In this document: piece by piece, positions 43,881 to 55,362 of the stretch
Position numbering within the stretch: position 1 is the first letter of the stretch
How the letters are laid out: each line of letters starts with the position of its first letter
DNA from: Trichobilharzia regenti
Lineage: Eukaryota; Platyhelminthes; Trematoda; Strigeidida; Schistosomatidae
DNA length: 64,000 nucleotides
NCBI GenBank assembly: GCA_944472135.2
Contig: OX235262.1
Coordinates: forward strand, 53,478,440-53,542,439
Reading direction: 5' to 3'
Position numbers and translations under genes: made by a program
The notes under the pieces: generated by a model
Told to the model about the DNA's origin: nothing
The model's input: only the letters and a program-made list of their open reading frames with translations
The model's database searches: none

Positions 43881-44693
43881 TTGAGGAAAATTGAAGAAAA
43901 GTATCTCATGGACGTCTTCCAAAAGAATGGATATCCGCCGAATTTCATCAAGAGGCATTTACCCCCAAGACAACCTATCAAACCAAAGGCCCCCAAGGAA
44001 AGCACAAAGAAAATCGCCTTACCATACATAAAAGATACCTCAGAAATCACTACAAGACTCATCAAACCTTTGAGAATTGACGTCGTACACAAACCATCAA
44101 AGTCACTTCAATCAGCCCTGTGTCAACCAAAAGACTCAGCAGCGAAAGAAGATAAGACCAACATCATCTACAAAATAAATTGTAACAACTGCGAAAAACA
44201 CTACATTGGCCAAAGCGGACATCCCCTTCGTCTTCGTATCCACGAACATAAGCTAGTCGTCAAACGACATGATATCCACTCCCTCATATCACTACATACA
44301 GACAACCACTGACATCAATTCGACCGGGACAACGTTCAAATATTAGACAGAGGAAACAACAAGAATGCTAGAGAATCAGTTACAAGATTTCATCATGAGC
44401 TGAGATTGGTAAGAGAATTTTTAGAAGCCTGGTATTCCAGTGAATCGTCAATCAATAGACACATCGAGATAGACAAAATTTATCAACCGATAAGAAAGAA
44501 ACCTCACACACAAAGGGTCAAAGTTCAAGTGATGGAAACAATCAGTTCCAATACAAGTAGCCTAGAAGATGTGAAAACACACAAAAGCAACGAATCATGT
44601 CCAAGGTCACGAGAAGAGATGAATAATAAACTCGTGGACAAATCTAACAGCTCACTTCAAATTGAAGTATGCGCTGAAGATGTCACCCAGTAG
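43881..44693 (+). pseudogene. PLE C-terminal region with GIY-YIG endonuclease, one in-frame stop
   Basis: The linker (KKNGYPPNFIKRHLP-like, at FQKNGYPPNFIKRH) leads to LPYIKDTSEITTRLIKPLRI, then the nuclease NIIYKINCNNCEKHYIGQSG and HPLRLRIHEHK (~44160-44250). It continues to a TGA at 44310, where family members usually have GxxFDW-type sequence. The same frame resumes HQFDRDNVQIL, RFHHELRLVREFLEAWYSS, SINRHIEIDK. Tyr of IIYKI, the CxxC-like NCNNC, YIGQ and the downstream R and H are typical of Penelope GIY-YIG domains. It ends at 44693 within the inverted right arm. Confidence 0.85.
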
Positions 44694-44748
44694 GGAGATG
44701 AAAGCTTCGCAAATTAACTATCCAGCTCAGACAACACAACCACATCAA

Positions 44749-45710
44749 AAGCATCCACATGAGCTACAAATCTTCTCCATCATTACTAGACTAAATTTTA
44801 TCAGTTAAGTTTTGCTCAGACCCCAATATCAGTTCCTAAAGTTAGCTGAATTTTACTTTAGAAACGCAGTCACGGTCCTTTGTTTGGAAGGAACACAAAT
44901 TTATACAGCTTTCGTTTTAGACTGCCAAACTAAGTAACACTTCAACTTACGCTGAGTTCCTGCAGACAGACGGATCTATTATTTCTAGCAGTCTCATTCA
45001 GAAACAAATTTTATTTATGTTTTGCTCCTTCAAAATAATCCTTCTTTTACATTAAGACTACTCATCAAAAAATGTTTTATAGCTGTTATTGTTTTTTTAT
45101 TAAAATGCTCCAAAGATAATTTACTTTATTTAGTAACTAAAGAAAATCCTTGATGGAGAACTTTGACATCCTGTATAATACTACTTTACAAACAGTTACA
45201 AACCACAAGTTTACAAGTGTTTATTAAGTAACAAAATTTTTCGAAAAATCCAAATGATGGTTCCAAAGGATAAATCCATTCTCATGTTAAGGCAAGAATG
45301 TTACTGGAAATCATTTCAGTAAACAGAATTTTCAAGACAGTATTGTTGTTAGTCAAAACACGTTTGTTTCTACACTAATTTAGAATATGAGTGTTCTGGA
45401 AGTAGAATTAGAATAAATGCTGTTGTAATGTACATATGAATGGTTTTTCAGTCAGGATAACTGCCACGAACAAAGTCAGCACCTTTGTGTTGATGAAGGA
45501 GATACTGGCCTCATTTGTGACTGATAAAAGCTTTCAATAATTTCTATTTTAATTGAAAGCTAAGTAACCTGAAAAAACTAAAACATTCTTGTTCCGTTTT
45601 TTTGTACATATCATGACAAACTAGAAAACAACGCACCAGAAAAGACTTAATTACATGGTTCTCCATTCCAGTAATGAAATCATATAGACTATGCATTATA
45701 ATAAGGAAGT
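44749..45710. other. Intronic stretch following the PLE
   Basis: The first ~50 bases (CATGAGCTACAAATCTTCTC) match the PLE-associated sequence at 430-475. The remainder holds nothing recognised. Confidence 0.45.
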
Positions 45711-45930
45711 GCGTCAGTGGCACAGCGGTTAGGACACTCGCCGACCATGCACAAGGTCCGGAGTTCGATTTCCGGCCGACGCACTCCCTTACCTCGCCAA
45801 GCCGGTAATAGAACTGGCAAAGAAGGAAGGTTGAGCACGAGGCTAGCAACCCCGTCCTGTAAAAATAAACATTGCTACAGAAACTTCAAGCCTCTAGCCT
45901 GGAGCCCTATGTTCCACTGAGCACGCGAAA
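45711..45930 (+). mobile_element. Family D1 tRNA-headed SINE
   Basis: Head GCGTCAGTGGCACAGCGGTT, box GGAGTTCGATTTCC, GACGCACTCCCTTACCTCGC, GGCTAGCAACCCCGTCCTGT, 3' end GGAGCCCTATGTTCCACTGA with an A-rich tail. It is a well-preserved copy. Confidence 0.85.
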
Positions 45931-46139
45931 AAATTTTAAAAAACTATAATAAGGATTTAGATTTTCCAATATAACGGAGTAATTTTGGTTACAGCTCAAC
46001 TGTTACAGAATAGAAAGATGTTTACTTTAGTCTGAATATTTTCTGGAAAACTCTCGTAATCACTTATTATTCCTAATGATAAACCATTCAACTGTACAGT
46101 TGTATATGCAAATTTATTTTCCCCTGAATAGCTTACTGC

Positions 46140-46300
46140 TAACATCTCTACCTGAAGCACTGTGTGAAATGAGTCTGAATCTCTGAGGATAAATGAGTCC
46201 TTTGAAGGTTGCAGATACGCCTTGCTGACGAATGTCAGAAAGCACAAAGCCGAAGTCCACGTATTCTTGCTAATTGTTCTCCCCTGTTTATCATCAGGGT
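46140..46300 (+). mobile_element. Family C hammerhead repeat, degenerate
   Basis: ATGAGTCCTTTGAAGGTTGC, ATACGCCTTGCTGACGAATG. The hammerhead at 46220-46260 keeps CTGACGA, but GAAA is CAAA and helix III has lost AGGT. The tail is TTGCTAATTGTTCTCCCC. Confidence 0.55.
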
Positions 46301-46894
46301 ACAATGTGGTGGCAAATCACCTAGATTGCTAAAATTATTGAAAATGTGAATGTTAGTATTGAGCCAGCAAGAACATTAAGAAATAGACATAAAATATTCG
46401 TCACTTGAAACTGACCAAATAATGTGGTATGTCAACTAGAAATAAGAGCTGATTATGTAAATAAGTTGGATGACAGAATACGAGTGAAAATGTTAAGCGC
46501 AGTTCGGGAACAAAAATTAAAAAAAGAAAAAGATTTACATTTGATAAGGTAGAAGGGTGATGTAATTTAACGGAAATAGAATCAAAAGAACAATTTCCAT
46601 AGATAAAATGAAAAATGTTCTGATGACCAGCTCTCATGCAAATCTAGGCAATTCAGACCTGAAAATACTAATTGTTATACGTTTTACAGTTTGTTGTAGT
46701 TCTATTCGAAACTTCTTCATTACATTCCTACGTATCGTCTAAATGATATCAAGGCTGAATATTTTCTGGTGTTCTGTATGCTTTATACTCAATCATGGAT
46801 GATTTATTGATAAGTCACCAATAATTTCTGTTGATCCTAATGAAGTTTCTATTAGAATTTTCTGGATAAATTTGTCAGGATTTGTGTCGAAGCT

Positions 46895-47110
46895 TGACCA
46901 AAAGCTGACATTGGTTAGAGAACAACTGAAAACCAGAGAATAATGGACAGCTGTTTCGTGCTAGTCTACGGGTCTTCGCCAGTACGCACCAATAAGGGTT
47001 TGAACACAGGACCTCACGGTCACAACGCAATCTTGTAGACCATACAGCCAACAGTATTCGACCTAATGGCCCATGAATTCGAACTTCTACCAGTTCATGA
47101 GTTTAACGCG
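46895..47110 (-). mobile_element. Family B tRNA-headed hammerhead repeat, degenerate
   Basis: CTGACATTGGTTAGAGAACA begins the tail complement. The hammerhead (46940-46985) on the minus strand has GTACTG, GCGAAGA (CU of the core lost), GAAA, perfect ACAG/CTGT and GUC, but helix I 3' is CATTAT. Head complement GAACACAGGACCTCACGGTC. Confidence 0.65.
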
Positions 47111-47675
47111 ACCACCAGTCAATGTCATCGATGGGTATTTGTCCTCCCAACTGATTCAGGATTACTGGATACATTTTTCGGAATACCACTATTCAAACTT
47201 AGTAACATACTGATTTGAGCCGCATAAAAATTTCAGCAAGTTAAAAACATAAATGGAGTTTGTCCTGACTTATACTGCTACCCATACATATCAGAACCAA
47301 GAAAGCTTTCAATAAGTACCTGGAAAACCTTAAGAGACGGTAATCCATTAAATTTACCTATTCACCGCGGTAAAAATCATAAGTTTTACGGATGGGATAA
47401 TACAGCAGAAGACAGATTTAACTGAATACTGCCCTATAATAAGTCACCTGATTTGCTTAATATCCTGCAGTTTTTGATATCAATGCAAGTATGACACTTT
47501 CCTCTTACAACTTTAGACCATATGTACACTTCCGTTAAAAGAAGATTGGCCTGAGGTAAGTAACACAAAGACAGTTCTTTTTAGTTTAAAACCTGCTATA
47601 GAGAACATATCTCATATGGGTTTAATGATTGCATTTTTTAAAAAGCTGTCTTTACAATAACCAACAATAACTTAC

Positions 47676-47832
47676 CTCATTTAGATAATCTGAAATGAGA
47701 TCAGGCATATCCCTAGAGAATATAGGGATCATTAGAATAACATCACAAATGGAAGAGTTTTGAGACGTTTTATCATTTGGCGGCATCAGCTTTCCAATGC
47801 ACAACACTTCAAGTTGTTGTACTGCAGTATCA
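47676..47832 (-). CDS. Internal coding exon of the same minus-strand gene
   Basis: This 157-nt exon has acceptor CTGATTTTAG and donor GTAAGTTATT on the minus strand. It is fully open in the frame required by the upstream exon: one base completes the split codon, then 52 residues from DTAVQQLEVLC to the end DLISDYLNE. It contains two cysteines and one internal sequon (NSS). It ends on a complete GAG codon (phase 0), which fits the phase-0 start of the 27049 exon. The intron before it (47833-57573) is ~9.7 kb and contains the 812-bp hairpin and several transposon fragments. No domain is recognised. Three exons with compatible phases and consensus splice sites are unlikely to arise by chance in such AT-rich repeat-filled DNA. 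Confidence 0.78.
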
Positions 47833-48059
47833 CTAAAATCAGAAAAATAAAAGGAATATTTTAGAGATTATTTTTAAGAAGGCGTAAATAGGCTAAAATT
47901 TATGAGGTGAATAAATCTTGTTAATCTAAATTTAACCGGAAAACAGTGAATTTGAAGTCTTGTATCAAGGGCTTTACCTGATTCATTTGACGTTGTTTGA
48001 ACAAATATTCTTATTCTTAATACTGTCCATAATTGTCAAGTGATGACTCAGCTCTGGAC

Positions 48060-48290
48060 GTCTTTTCTTCATTTCCTGCATTCCATGTGGAATTTAAGTC
48101 TTTAGTCTAGAGGTTTTGGTAGTTCTGACGTTGTTCTTGCTAATCTTGCTCCTAATTTCACCTTTTACCCGATCTTACTACCACTTAATAAACTAGGCAA
48201 GGTTTAGGAGTGTGTAAGTCGGTAATTGAATCCAAAAGAAGTGCATCAGTGGACAGCATTTTGCTGCTGAACCACCGACACATATGCGAC
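48060..48290 (-). mobile_element. Degenerate D1-type SINE
   Basis: ATTCCATGTGGAATTTAAGT corresponds to the GTTCCACTGGGGAACGT end, and GTGCATCAGTGGACAGCATT and CTGCTGAACCACCGACACAT resemble heads on opposite strands. Decayed; boundaries uncertain. Confidence 0.4.
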
Positions 48291-49377
48291 GATTTCCTTT
48301 CCTAATTGTTTTCACACTTCAGGTTGACACTTGTAGTTGTTGCAGCAATCATTAAGAGAATCGGCAATATGGACTCAACTTCCTGAAACCGTTTTCTCAT
48401 TTTGAAAATTATTTGAGGCATTCAGGTTACACAACGACATAGGAATATTTCTGCTAAATTATCTTACGTAAAACGTACTAATCACAGGAATCAAAGTAGA
48501 TGTACACAAACTATCCACCTAAAGAGAACATATAGTGTCTGAATATACTAGAACATTGACGCAGAACTTATTTTTTATACCACAGCCTAATTACACCTAA
48601 ATAATAACGTAGTCTCGTCTACTGAACGAAACAATACAAATTTAAAATTATCAAGAAACACAAACGACCGACATATTCTTCATAAGAATGCGCTTCAATC
48701 CGTCCGCAGGAATTGTGATAAGTGCCCAAAAGTGTTTAGCTTAAACTAAATTACAACGGTTCAGTTAACACAAGCTACAGAAGAAAGAAAACTCTCGATA
48801 GTATTTCAATAAGAAGGATTATTAGAAATCCTAACCATATATTGCATTAATGAAATAAACATCTATTCGGTAGTTGAGGCGAAGAGAAGTGACTACACAA
48901 AGAAAATCTTTGAAAGTTTATATGTCATGGCTCAGTCATATATTATTTAACATTTCAATGTTTTATATATGTGGTTAACTTTAACGTGTTATTATGTAGA
49001 TATTTGCAAGGAGAAGTTATATTCACATACTGACAAGCAGTGATAAAATACTTACTCAAGTGACTGTAAGATTTAATTAATCACTTAAACATTTCACAGT
49101 CACATCCTAGTTTAAATTTTCTCTCAGGCAGAGTTAATAACTAAACATAAAATTACACAGCTGACACTTCGAAATATGTTTTCATAGCAGCTATAATCGA
49201 AGATCCTGCATTAAGACTACTTGTGTCAATAGTCAATCAGTTCAAAAGAATAAAACCAACTGAGCACTAATTTCATCCATAATGCTGTTAGTGTACGGCA
49301 AGATTATGGTTAAATATTTGGTGTAACAATCTTGGTAAGTTAACGGACGTTTATCAAACATCTCTTTCAGTTCATTG
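48291..49377. other. Intronic AT-rich stretch, nothing recognised
   Basis: No open frame with splice sites and no repeat family seen. Confidence 0.45.
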
Positions 49378-49450
49378 ATATAAGAATAAAACTTGTACAC
49401 TGTGATAGAGTATAATTTTATTATGGGTAGAATTTGTTTCACTTCTCTCA
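49378..49450 (-). repeat. Family E dispersed repeat fragment
   Basis: ATATAAGAATAAAACTTGTA, CACTGTGATAGAGTATAATT and ATGGGTAGAATTTGTTTC match 25725-25790 in the same orientation. The foldback half is absent. Confidence 0.6.
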
Positions 49451-49539
49451 AATGTACCATGACGAATTAAATTCTTGAAGAAATTTATGGCAGGTTTAAC
49501 GAGGAAATAGTTGGAGTAAGATGTAGGATTATAGTACTA

Positions 49540-49720
49540 AATGCATAGCTGTTAGGACTTTCGCCAACCATTCACATAGTCTGGGGTTCGATTTCCTGCA
49601 GACGTACACCTGACATCAATGGTCGGCCTGCGAAATTTGGGCTACTGATATCACATGCTGAAAATTCCATACCTGTACCAAAACTACTGTGTGGAATCAA
49701 ACTGTAATCAAAATAAAATT
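49540..49720 (+). mobile_element. Family D2 tRNA-headed SINE
   Basis: Head TTAGGACTTTCGCCAACCAT, box GGGGTTCGATTTCC, tail TGACATCAATGGTCGGCCTG and TGGAATCAAACTGTAATC, A-rich end. Confidence 0.75.
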
Positions 49721-49799
49721 AAAATAAGTTGTGACGATGCCAAGGGAAGCTATAGCCACACCTGATAAGCTTTGAAAAGTCACTGAAACAATTAAATGC

Positions 49800-50050
49800 T
49801 GAGATGTATGCTTTCTCATCGGACACTAGTCAATAACTAGTGTAATAAGTTTGGTCATATCTTTGGTGAAGACTGAATTCTGTCAGTTAAATTTGCAATG
49901 TGGCCACCATTCTAGGTAGCTCGCCATCACGGTGCACATTGATGATATATTAGAGAGTTGGGGACAACCGACAGGAAGCCTTGGACCTAGGTCTCGTGCT
50001 GGTTGGCACTCCTGAACAAAGAGGAGGAACTCATGTCCCTTCTAAGATTC
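49800..50050 (-). mobile_element. Family C hammerhead repeat fragment with foldback flank
   Basis: GACACTAGTCAATAACTAGT and GTAGCTCGCCATCACGGTGC are the foldback flank. The minus-strand hammerhead (49979-50020) has perfect helix III and helix I 3' half, but the core is TTCAGGA and GAAA is GAGA. The copy is truncated near 50040. Confidence 0.6.
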
Positions 50051-50089
50051 ATACTGACTAATGCCCAATAAAAATTATCCAATACAGTC

Positions 50090-50275
50090 CTACAGGAGGA
50101 GCACAAATAGCTCATTGGTAACGTCTGTGACTGCAGGACTGGGTGATTTGAATTCGAATCTAGGAAGGGACATGAGTTCTTTCAAGTTTTCAGATACGCC
50201 TCACTAAAAAGTATCAGTAAGCACTTGACTTAGGTCCAAGGCTTTCTGACGATTGCCTCCAACCTTCTAGTGCAT
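50090..50275 (+). mobile_element. Family C repeat, degenerate
   Basis: Head AGCTCATTGGTAACGTCTGT, box AATTCGAATCT, GACATGAGTTCTTTCAAGTT. The ribozyme region (50205-50250) keeps only CTTAGGTCCAAGG and a partial helix II. It follows the 49.8-kb minus copy, repeating the inverted-pair pattern of 27.3-27.8 kb. Confidence 0.6.
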
Positions 50276-51056
50276 TCTTTCTGCATAAACCACTGCCACT
50301 TATTCTATTTGTCTTCAATTTCTAACTTTCAGTGTTTTATGTTAACGTACTTAAACATATAATGATACCCTTGAATAAGATATTCCACTTCACAGGCCAA
50401 CTTCTTCTGTGTCTCTTTCTACTTAGGCTTTCCTGTTGAAGTTAATTTTGAGTACAATGAAAATATGTACAAGCTCTTAAATAATAGCAAAGAAATAAAA
50501 CTGCATGTGTATATAAATGCGCATTTTTCCGTTTTAATCTACATGAAAGAATTAATCTCCTAATTTACAAATAATAAAAAGAGAGAATAAATTCATTGTA
50601 AAGCTGTGTATTGCTCTTCCGATGTTCCGAATTATATTCACAGTAGGTAAATGGTGTTAAGGTGACCACCAGCTGTGAAAGATTGATGCTTTTACAATCT
50701 GACTCCTAATGGTTATAGGAAATCAGGCCAAAACCTGCCAACAGTAACTATCACGTCCCAATTAGCACAGTGTAGTATTAATTTCGAATAAAATATGTTT
50801 CCTATAAGTAACAAACAGGCATATATGCGTTTGTACAGCCTCTAAGTAGGGAGGAAATCTTTTCAGAAATGCGCACTATTTACTAATAAAGATAAAATAA
50901 TTAATTAAGAGGCTGCTATCTTAACCTCGTTACAGTCGAGAAGTATTAAAGATACAGAATCTAAGGTCAGCATTCTGTTTTATACACATATTCAGTTTAA
51001 TTGTAAACAGAAGGGTCGGATTTCTTATGTTCTTCCAGTTCTTATGTTCTACCAGT

Positions 51057-51170
51057 ATTTAGGGCTTCAACTGCACGTCTCCATTTGCTTATGTCTTCTG
51101 CTGTACTTTTCGCCTACATCCATGTTAGTCCATATTATTTCAACTCCTCTTCACACGATCTTCTCTTTTC
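51057..51170 (-). pseudogene. RTE-type LINE 3' terminal fragment
   Basis: AGGGCTTCAACTGCACGTCT and CAACTCCTCTTCACACGATC are the complement of the RTE 3' end, close to the 33.05-kb copy. Only ~110 bp remain. Confidence 0.75.
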
Positions 51171-51356
51171 AGTTTCGTACATTGTACGAACATTCCATGT
51201 ACCCATCCTTACTTTTGCTTTCATCGAAAGAAGACACATCGGCTGACTGGCTTCCCGAAGGCTTTCACCAGCCTGCGTCATTTCACTTCCCCGATTCCAG
51301 CGAAAAGTAAGGCTATTGCTTATGTTTTTAGAATTTTTAATATATTTATTCGTTGA

Positions 51357-51465
51357 AGTTTCTGTAGCGATTTGGTTGTTTTACAGGAGTGGAGTTGCTA
51401 GCGCCAAGCCCCAACCCTCCCTCTTTACCCGGGCTTGGGACCGGCTAGAAAACTAGCAAGCTAGT
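51357..51465 (-). mobile_element. D1-type SINE body fragment
   Basis: GAAGTTTCTGTAGCGATTTG, TTTTACAGGAGTGGAGTTGC and CCCAACCCTCCCTCTTTACC match the D1 body complement. The tRNA head is not recognisable. Confidence 0.5.
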
Positions 51466-51482
51466 ATCTGGCGATGAAATGT

Positions 51483-51620
51483 TATTTAGTTGATGGTGAC
51501 TCTTAGAGGAATTCAAGATTCATGTTTCATGTTATTCAGGACTCCTCGGGTGGACGTACCTACAATCTTAGTGACTGATGATGTTCTCACTAAGATTCTA
51601 AATCACCCCCCCCTAATTGT
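51483..51620 (-). mobile_element. Family A hammerhead repeat, degenerate
   Basis: GTTGATGGTGACTCTTAGAG, TGTTTCATGTTATTCAGGAC and GGACGTACCTACAATCTTAG are the complement of family A. The core is lost. The overlapping plus-strand frame is not a gene. Confidence 0.5.
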
Positions 51621-52004
51621 TTCAAACGTGAAAGATTCTCTGCTTAGCGAGTGGATCCATAAAGCCACCTTTTCTGCGAAAGGTATCATTTGTTATTCTT
51701 TGAAGTTATTTGGTATTTTGGTTGAAGTAAAATAATAGGTCTGTAGTAATACATTAGCTCCTAGTAACGAATGTTTAATGAATGCCTCGTCGCCTACTGA
51801 TTTCCTCAGAGTGTGACATGACTGAAAGTTGCTTGGGAGCTAATTAAGGGCTGATAAATTCAAAATTCGCCGCTAATACAATAGATATTGCTGCTCTAAT
51901 TTTCATCACATAAGCAAGAGAAACAACTCCAAATTAGAAGTCAAACAAATCGACCATTTGGGAGTGAAAGGTAGTTCATGGTATTTCAGAAATAGCTATT
52001 AGTG

Positions 52005-52135
52005 TACAAGTAGAATTTAGGCACTGTGGTAAAGTATAACTCCATAGATGGATTTATTTAAAAAATCAAACAGTGACAAAGTAGTAATAAATGGATGACA
52101 TTTTGAGCACACCTTGTTGCTAGTCGTCATATCAA
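52005..52135 (-). repeat. Family E dispersed repeat copy
   Basis: GCACTGTGGTAAAGTATAAC, TGACATTTTGAGCACACCTT align with 25745-25850. The second foldback arm is missing. Confidence 0.55.
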
Positions 52136-52622
52136 TTTATTCAGATAGCTTCATAATTTGCTGTACAAAAGTTTTCCCCTCTTTGAATATATGGTTTATA
52201 GTATAGTATATATACTATACAAACTAATATATCAGTGTCAGTTCGATTGCCGGAACGCAAAAATTTGACCTTGGTAATTTTTGTCATACGGAAAACAAAC
52301 TGACCACTGAGACACATTCACTTGCTCAGAATCACACAGTAGGGTGAGGCAGGGTAAAAGTATTAAAAAGTGCTCTAATTAACTCGAGAGAGGGACAAAT
52401 CACCAAGTCTTTGTCCGTCGAATGAGTACTGAACAAATGTAATCAAAATGACACAAGACTTATATAGTATACATTGATTGAAACGAAAGGAATTGAGAAA
52501 AATATATAAATGAAATTTTGAAGCCTTGTGGATGAATCGATATGGTTATGGATTAAATATGTTGCTCAAATTGCACCTAACATGAACTGGTTTGTTTCCA
52601 TGATTCTTGTGTCACAGAAGGC

Positions 52623-53132
52623 ATGGAATTCGATACTAAGCTGAATGTTAAATACCTTGGATCGTGTCTTCCCTTTGATATTTCGTGGTTTTCCCACATC
52701 ATTTTAGTTTCTGGAAAGGTGCATCATTTAAAATTTTACGTAAGGAAGTTAAAACAATCTAGTATCACTCAGTGTCTACTTGTGCAGTTTGTTAATTCTT
52801 GTATCCTACCTACTCTTCTCTATTACCCGTTCTCAATCCTTTCTGGACTACCAAAGAAAGAATTTGCTACCCTGCTAGGGTCAATGAAAGCTAACAGCAA
52901 GATGAACGGAATGTCGCTATACCAACTTGTCAGTGCCATAGAAAATAGACACATTAACTCAAACAAGAAATTAACGAATTGTATCTTATCGGAACCAGAG
53001 CATCCTTTCTATACACAAATCTCTCTTTGCATCTCATTAGGTCGATCTAGAAGCAACTATAAAAGACTGTATGCTCCGAAGACTAAGTTTAAAAACTACA
53101 ATACCTTATGTAGCACACATTTTATGTGTTGA
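52623..53132 (+). pseudogene. LINE (jockey/CR1-like) RT thumb/C-terminal fragment
   Basis: This is an open frame of 169 codons ending in TGA. It reads LNVKYLGSCLPFDISWFSHI, then a KVHHLKFYVRKLKQ block, LVQFVNSCILPTLLYYPFSI and SGLPKKEFATLLGSMKA, ending with ISLGRSRSNYKRLYAPKTKF. KYLG-x(n)-W-HI, followed by KLxFYxRxL and an ILPxxLY block, is the conserved thumb region after RT motif C in non-LTR retrotransposons. Motifs A-C are absent. It belongs to a different LINE family from the 35.1-kb fragment. Confidence 0.7.
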
Positions 53133-53289
53133 GAAAAGCGTAAGGCATGACACTACTAATTTACTGAAAAATATTTAGTGAACAGCACTTTTCTATTGTT
53201 TCTTTCATTAATATTATTGTTGTTGATATTACCACTTAAATTTTAGCTTCATGTTCATATACTTTTGAAAAATAGTATCAATGTTAATG

Positions 53290-53640
53290 CACTGTTTAGC
53301 TTTCTTCGCTCAGTACTCAAGATCAGATGGTCGGCCAGAAAAGATCGGCGACAGGGAGGGATCTCTGGGAGCGAACTAACCAGGAACCGATTGTGCAACA
53401 AATATGCAGGAAGAAATGGAAGTGGACTGGCCATACTCTGAGGTAACCATCAAGTGACATCACTAGATAGACCCTCGAATGGAATTCGAATGGGAAGCGG
53501 CGAGTTGGTCGTCAGTGCAAGGGCACCATGGAGGAGGTCATGTGAAGAGAAGATGAAAGCATGTAGGCAGATTGGAAGTCAGGTGAAAACGCACTGGAGA
53601 CATGTGGCTGAAGCCTTATGTTCCCCTAGGAACTAAAGGA
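53290..53640 (+). pseudogene. RTE-type LINE 3' end, decayed
   Basis: TTCGCTCAGTACTCAAGATC, AGATGGTCGGCCAGAAAAGA, GCAGGAAGAAATGGAAGTGG, ACTGGCCATACTCTGAGGTA and GAAGCCTTATGTTCCCC parallel the 58.6-58.95-kb copy in order. Frames are broken. Confidence 0.75.
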
Positions 53641-53999
53641 AATCATAAAATAATATATTAATGATGCCCAGTTTAATTAATTACCCCTGTACTATATAAA
53701 GAGAAAATTTGCTACAGTATTGTACTACCTTCTGAAAATTCCATATTGCAGCAAAAATACTGACTGAAAGAAAGCCATATTAATAACAATTATTATTAAC
53801 TTATTATTACTCAATCACTGTGTGCTGTGTCAAATAAACTTAATTCTTTGACAGATTTACACACGTTACATGTGCATCCTGACAATGTTTACTTCATTTT
53901 TACTTTTCTTCCCATAAGCATCTCCTAATCAATAATGGCGAATTGTACACAAACACGAAGAGATCGTCTACTAATCCTGCCTAACACAGTTTTGTATTT

Positions 54000-54125
54000 C
54001 CAAGTGTTGGTTTGTAGGGATTTGATTGGTTACAGGATTTCATCATGAGCTGACATTAGTTAGCGAACCATTGGAAAACCTGGGATTACTGGACAGTTGT
54101 TTCGTCCTAGTTTGGGACTCTTCAT
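54000..54125 (-). mobile_element. Family B repeat, truncated inside the hammerhead
   Basis: Tail complement TTGGTTTGTAGGGATTTGAT, CATCATGAGCTGACATTAGT. The hammerhead complement begins ATTACTGGACAGTTGTTTCG and stops at GGGACTCTTCA (54123), where helix I 5' and the tRNA head are missing. Confidence 0.65.
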
Positions 54126-55362
54126 ACAATTTAATGATACTTCCTGCAACCTATTTAAACTTTTACAAAATAACTAGCAATTAACTACATGCCCAGGCCT
54201 AATACAGCAATCATGTAGATCTCTAGGAGAAACAGGCATTTTGTCGTGTTTAAATACACAACTAGTTGCCTGAGAACGTGAAGAAACTTTATATACATAT
54301 ATGTATATGCTGCTTTATTTAGTTAACAACGTGCAAACCACTTTGCACATCAAAACTTCATTTTGTGCAGTTAGATGATTGTTTGAAATGAAGATTTTCA
54401 ACCTAAATCATTTTACAGATTAATGTTGAATATTATTGGTAAACTTATATTTATTTTCTTTTATTTATTTTTGTCTGTTAATACGTGATGTCTACCTTAG
54501 ATACTGGATTAATAAATGCATGGAAACGAAGATTTGTTAGCTTGACATAAGAATAAGTGAATGTTACATATACTTTTATTTATCACATTATTGTGTTTCT
54601 TTTCACAGCATGTACCTGTACTAATCAAACTAAATTTATTAACAGAATATTAAAGCATTTGCTGGCTATTTATACCCGGTAAACTGTTCAGACAGTTAAC
54701 TTCCTGAGAATGCTGAGAGATGAAGATTGACAACTGGACAGAGATTTGACGTAAATAACTACTTTATAGCCGATGTATTTCACAGAAGCGAATTAATATG
54801 GAAAATCTCATAAATATACAAATACCCTTTTCAATCATTCACTAACGTTGTAAATCTAATTAATTAAAACTTAGCAGAAGAGAAGCTAGATGCTTCAAAG
54901 CAATTGTTGAATCAGGTACATGACAAGATGATGCGTAGTCAGTTAGTCATTTATCAAGCTCTCGTTGAATAACCTTGGGAGAATGTTCGCCTTGACCGGT
55001 AATTAAAGCAGATAATTAGTGAATCGTTTACATTTGCTGATCGAAACGAATAGCAATTGGGGTCACTCCGTTGAATAACTCTGAGCTAACTTAACTTATC
55101 ACTGATTAAATGCTTATTAGCAATGATTACTTATTTTGAGTATGCGCTCTTTACTGCTCAGACTGGACAAATTGTCTGACGCTTTTTATTTGTTTACTTA
55201 ACTTCAGTGTTACTGAAATGTTAAGTTTAGTCATTTCGAAGAAACATTTCTTTCAGTGGTGTTTTGTGCACTTCACCTCACGTAACTGACATGAAGAGTA
55301 GCTTTATTGCATAATCCTGCCATTTTTAGCATTCTAGTTCGTAGATATAGTGGTTTAAGGAA
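54126..55362. other. Intronic AT-rich stretch left of the hairpin
   Basis: No exon or repeat recognised. ATATACATATATGTATAT at 54292 is a short palindrome. Confidence 0.45.

Larger units (their letters stand above)
43273..44748 (+). mobile_element. Penelope-like element with ~100-bp inverted ends, dead
   Basis: The left arm 43273-43371 and right arm 44650-44748 are inverted copies with ~90% identity by eye (shared CTGAGCTGGATAGTTAATTT, GCGAAGCTTTCATCTCCCTA). Between them lies the C-terminal half of a PLE frame: RT palm, linker and GIY-YIG endonuclease. The right arm overlaps the last codons of the frame. The RT N-terminus is missing, so the left arm sits against the palm domain. PLEs often carry terminal repeats in odd orientation; this pattern fits that. 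Confidence 0.75.

Noticed and set aside
44160..44250. Host GIY-YIG nuclease gene
   Set aside because: It is continuous in frame with Penelope-type linker sequence and lies just after a PLE reverse transcriptase with YVDD.
43273..44748. DNA transposon suggested by the inverted ends
   Set aside because: The enclosed frame is reverse transcriptase plus GIY-YIG, not a transposase.
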